A stretch of 5,395 bases of DNA from an uncultured bacterium (GTDB lineage Bacteria; Patescibacteriota; Minisyncoccia; Phycocordibacterales; UBA1006), in the NCBI GenBank assembly GCA_903920485.1, contig CAIXMG010000001.1:1-5395 (forward strand), written 5' to 3'. Below the pieces are notes generated by a model. It saw only the letters and a program-made list of their open reading frames with translations, searched no databases and had not been told where the DNA came from. The position numbers were made by a program, and so were the translations under genes. Below are positions 4,118 to 5,395 of this stretch, in pieces (the first letter of the stretch is position 1; every line of letters begins with the position of its first letter).

Positions 4118-5104
4118 ATGATGTCACTCTCAATCGTACTGCCTTCAAAACTTAAGATTGTTTCCGAGGATACCCACAAGGGAATCTTCGAGATCGAGGG
4201 TCTGTATCCGGGATACGGCCATACGCTCGGGAACTCACTGCGAAGGATCATCCTTTCATCGATTCCCGGCGCTGCCATCACTCAGATCAAGATCAAGGGC
4301 GTGGACCACGAGTTCTCGACCTTGGCTGGCGTACGAGAGGACATCATCACGATCATCCTCAACCTCAAGAAGGTTCGGTTCCAGTTGACGGGCGACGAAC
4401 CGGCAACCGCAACACTTTCGGTAAAGGGAGGCATCGCCAAGGCTTCTGATTTCCAGACGTCCGGTCAGCTTGTTGTAACAAGTCCTGACCAGTATGTCGC
4501 GGAAGTGACTGCCAAGGGAACTGAACTTCACATCGAAGTCGTCGTTTCCAAAGGGATGGGATTCGTTTCTCGGGAAATGGTTTCCAAGGACAAGGTTGAC
4601 ATCGGAACGATCACAACGGACGCGCGATTCTCGCCAATCGTCGGCGCAAGCTACGACGTCGAGGACATGCGAGTCGGTGATCGAACCAACTACAACCGCC
4701 TCCGCATGACCATCGAGACCGACGGATCGATCTCACCGCGCGGCGCTCTCGAGGATTCCATCAAGATCATGCTTGAACAGTTCCACGCGATCCTCGACCT
4801 CAAGGAAGTCGCGAAGGTGGTTGCGACGGAACCAGAAACGGTTCGGACAACCTCGACCGCTTCCGCTGACGACAGCTCCAGCGTGTCCAAGGAGGACATG
4901 ACGGAAATCCTGAAGACTCGCATCGATTCGCTCCAGCTTTCTACCCGAACGCTGAACGCGCTGTCGGATGCCGGTATCCGGACCGTGGGAGGCCTCATCC
5001 AGAAGACGGAAGAGGGGCTCCTCGAACTCGACGGATTTGGCGAGAAGGGACTCAATGAGGTGAAGGAGGTATTGACGGGTTACGGACTCTCTCTTAAGAA
5101 ATAA
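4118..5104 (+). CDS. rpoA: RNA polymerase subunit alpha
   Basis: The alpha dimer scaffolds beta and beta-prime assembly, and its C-terminal domain binds UP elements and activators. The product is 328 residues (327 from ATG 4121), close to the usual 329. The N-terminal domain shows YPGYGHTLGNSLRRIILSS (30-48), AGVREDIITIILNLKKV (70-86) and MGFVSREMVSKDK (152-164). A Ser/Thr/Asp-rich linker (about 241-258) leads to the C-terminal domain. There the E. coli DNA-contact positions R265, N268, G296, K298 and E302 correspond to R277, N280, G308, K310 and E314, all kept, while C269 and S299 become A281 and G311. UP-element recognition is therefore plausible. It sits 55 bases after rpsD and 12 before rplQ, with no promoter or terminator evident in the gaps. 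Strong purine runs AAGGAGG (4889) and AAGGAGGT (5063) lie inside the gene. Confidence 0.97.
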   Translation: MMSLSIVLPSKLKIVSEDTHKGIFEIEGLYPGYGHTLGNSLRRIILSSIPGAAITQIKIKGVDHEFSTLAGVREDIITIILNLKKVRFQLTGDEPATATLSVKGGIAKASDFQTSGQLVVTSPDQYVAEVTAKGTELHIEVVVSKGMGFVSREMVSKDKVDIGTITTDARFSPIVGASYDVEDMRVGDRTNYNRLRMTIETDGSISPRGALEDSIKIMLEQFHAILDLKEVAKVVATEPETVRTTSTASADDSSSVSKEDMTEILKTRIDSLQLSTRTLNALSDAGIRTVGGLIQKTEEGLLELDGFGEKGLNEVKEVLTGYGLSLKK

Positions 5105-5116
5105 TTAATCAACGTT

Positions 5117-5395
5117 ATGCGACATCACGATAAGAACCGAAAATTTGGACGCGAACGAAAGGTCCGAAAGGCCTTCCTTCGAAGCCTCGTTCGGGCCCTG
5201 GTCATCCACGGCCGGATCGAGACGACGCTTCCGCGTGCCAAGGAGATCCGTCCGATCGTCGAGAAGCTCGTTACCATTGCCCGAAACGGCGGTACGGGAA
5301 TCGCGGCGCTCCGACTGCTCACCTCGCACATGGGAGGACAGCTCGACGTCGCACACATGCTCGTCAAGGACTATGCTCCGAAGTATGCCGACCGA
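5117..5395 (+). CDS. rplQ: 50S ribosomal protein bL17, 3' end cut by window
   Basis: bL17 is a 50S protein near the base of the peptide exit tunnel. The first 93 residues are present and the frame is still open at the last base; the E. coli protein has 127, so the end lies outside the window. MRHHDKNRKFGRERKVRKAFLRSLV (1-25) matches the RH...LGR...R.A..RNL start, and RIETTLPRAKEIRPIVEKLVTIAR (33-56) is the family signature. DYAPKYADR fits the LGPRFASR segment, so the missing part should contain the GGYTRI..... region and C-terminus. It is the last member of the classical alpha operon and begins 12 bases after rpoA, without a Shine-Dalgarno. Eight of 13 arginines are CGA. Confidence 0.95.
   Translation, partial: MRHHDKNRKFGRERKVRKAFLRSLVRALVIHGRIETTLPRAKEIRPIVEKLVTIARNGGTGIAALRLLTSHMGGQLDVAHMLVKDYAPKYADR

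Noticed and set aside
3480..4121. 213-residue open frame overlapping rpsD
   Set aside because: It is longer than rpsD itself but is Arg/His-rich, low-complexity frame-shifted sequence; the uS4 frame matches its family from end to end.
4690..5055. 121-residue minus-strand frame in rpoA
   Set aside because: Ser/Arg-rich antisense shadow caused by the codon bias of rpoA; no recognisable domain.
1..5395. Alternative genetic code with UGA as glycine or tryptophan
   Set aside because: All recognised genes are intact without in-frame UGA, and glycine and tryptophan use standard codons.
1..5395. CRISPR array, insertion sequence, tRNA or rRNA
   Set aside because: No regularly spaced repeats, transposase motifs, terminal inverted repeats, cloverleaf or rRNA segments were seen on either strand.

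Overview
The window looks like a Patescibacteria (Candidate Phyla Radiation) chromosome, probably a Parcubacteria-type lineage, using the standard code. Three points support this. The translation genes are arranged infA-rpmJ-rpsM-rpsK-rpsD-rpoA-rplQ. uS4 has a CPR-style N-terminus (KLCRRLG..IYEKC). The 211-residue protein at 1382-2017 ends in a domain I remember as recurrent in Parcubacteria. The phylum is inferred from memory of these families and was not searched.

Left part (1-2060): three unrelated genes, each looking like its own transcription unit. They are a 226-residue heme-oxygenase-fold (TenA/CADD-like) putative di-iron protein (139-819), a 94-residue small protein ending in HWCHPSRFELAKH (943-1227), and a two-transmembrane protein with a cytoplasmic C-terminal domain (1382-2017). 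Candidate promoters lie in front of them and hairpin terminators behind them (849-875, 1232-1260, 2024-2058). An 18-codon upstream ORF (1315-1371) sits between the third promoter and its gene.

Right part (2163-5395): a strong extended -10 promoter (TTGACA, 17 bp, TGC, TAAGAT) fires almost directly into infA. Then follow rpmJ, rpsM, rpsK, rpsD, rpoA and rplQ, which is cut by the window edge. I see no terminator between them. Together they supply initiation factor IF-1, ribosomal proteins bL36, uS13, uS11, uS4 and bL17, and the RNA polymerase alpha subunit. The secY-adk-map genes that commonly precede infA elsewhere are absent.

Two window-wide patterns stand out. No gene start has a Shine-Dalgarno sequence at normal spacing. 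Arginine codon choice switches from AGA/AGG/CGG in the left genes to mainly CGA in the ribosomal genes. I found no CRISPR array, mobile element, tRNA or rRNA, and no clear multi-gene novel system. The best leads are the HDO-like enzyme, the near-leaderless and upstream-ORF starts, and the CGA preference.
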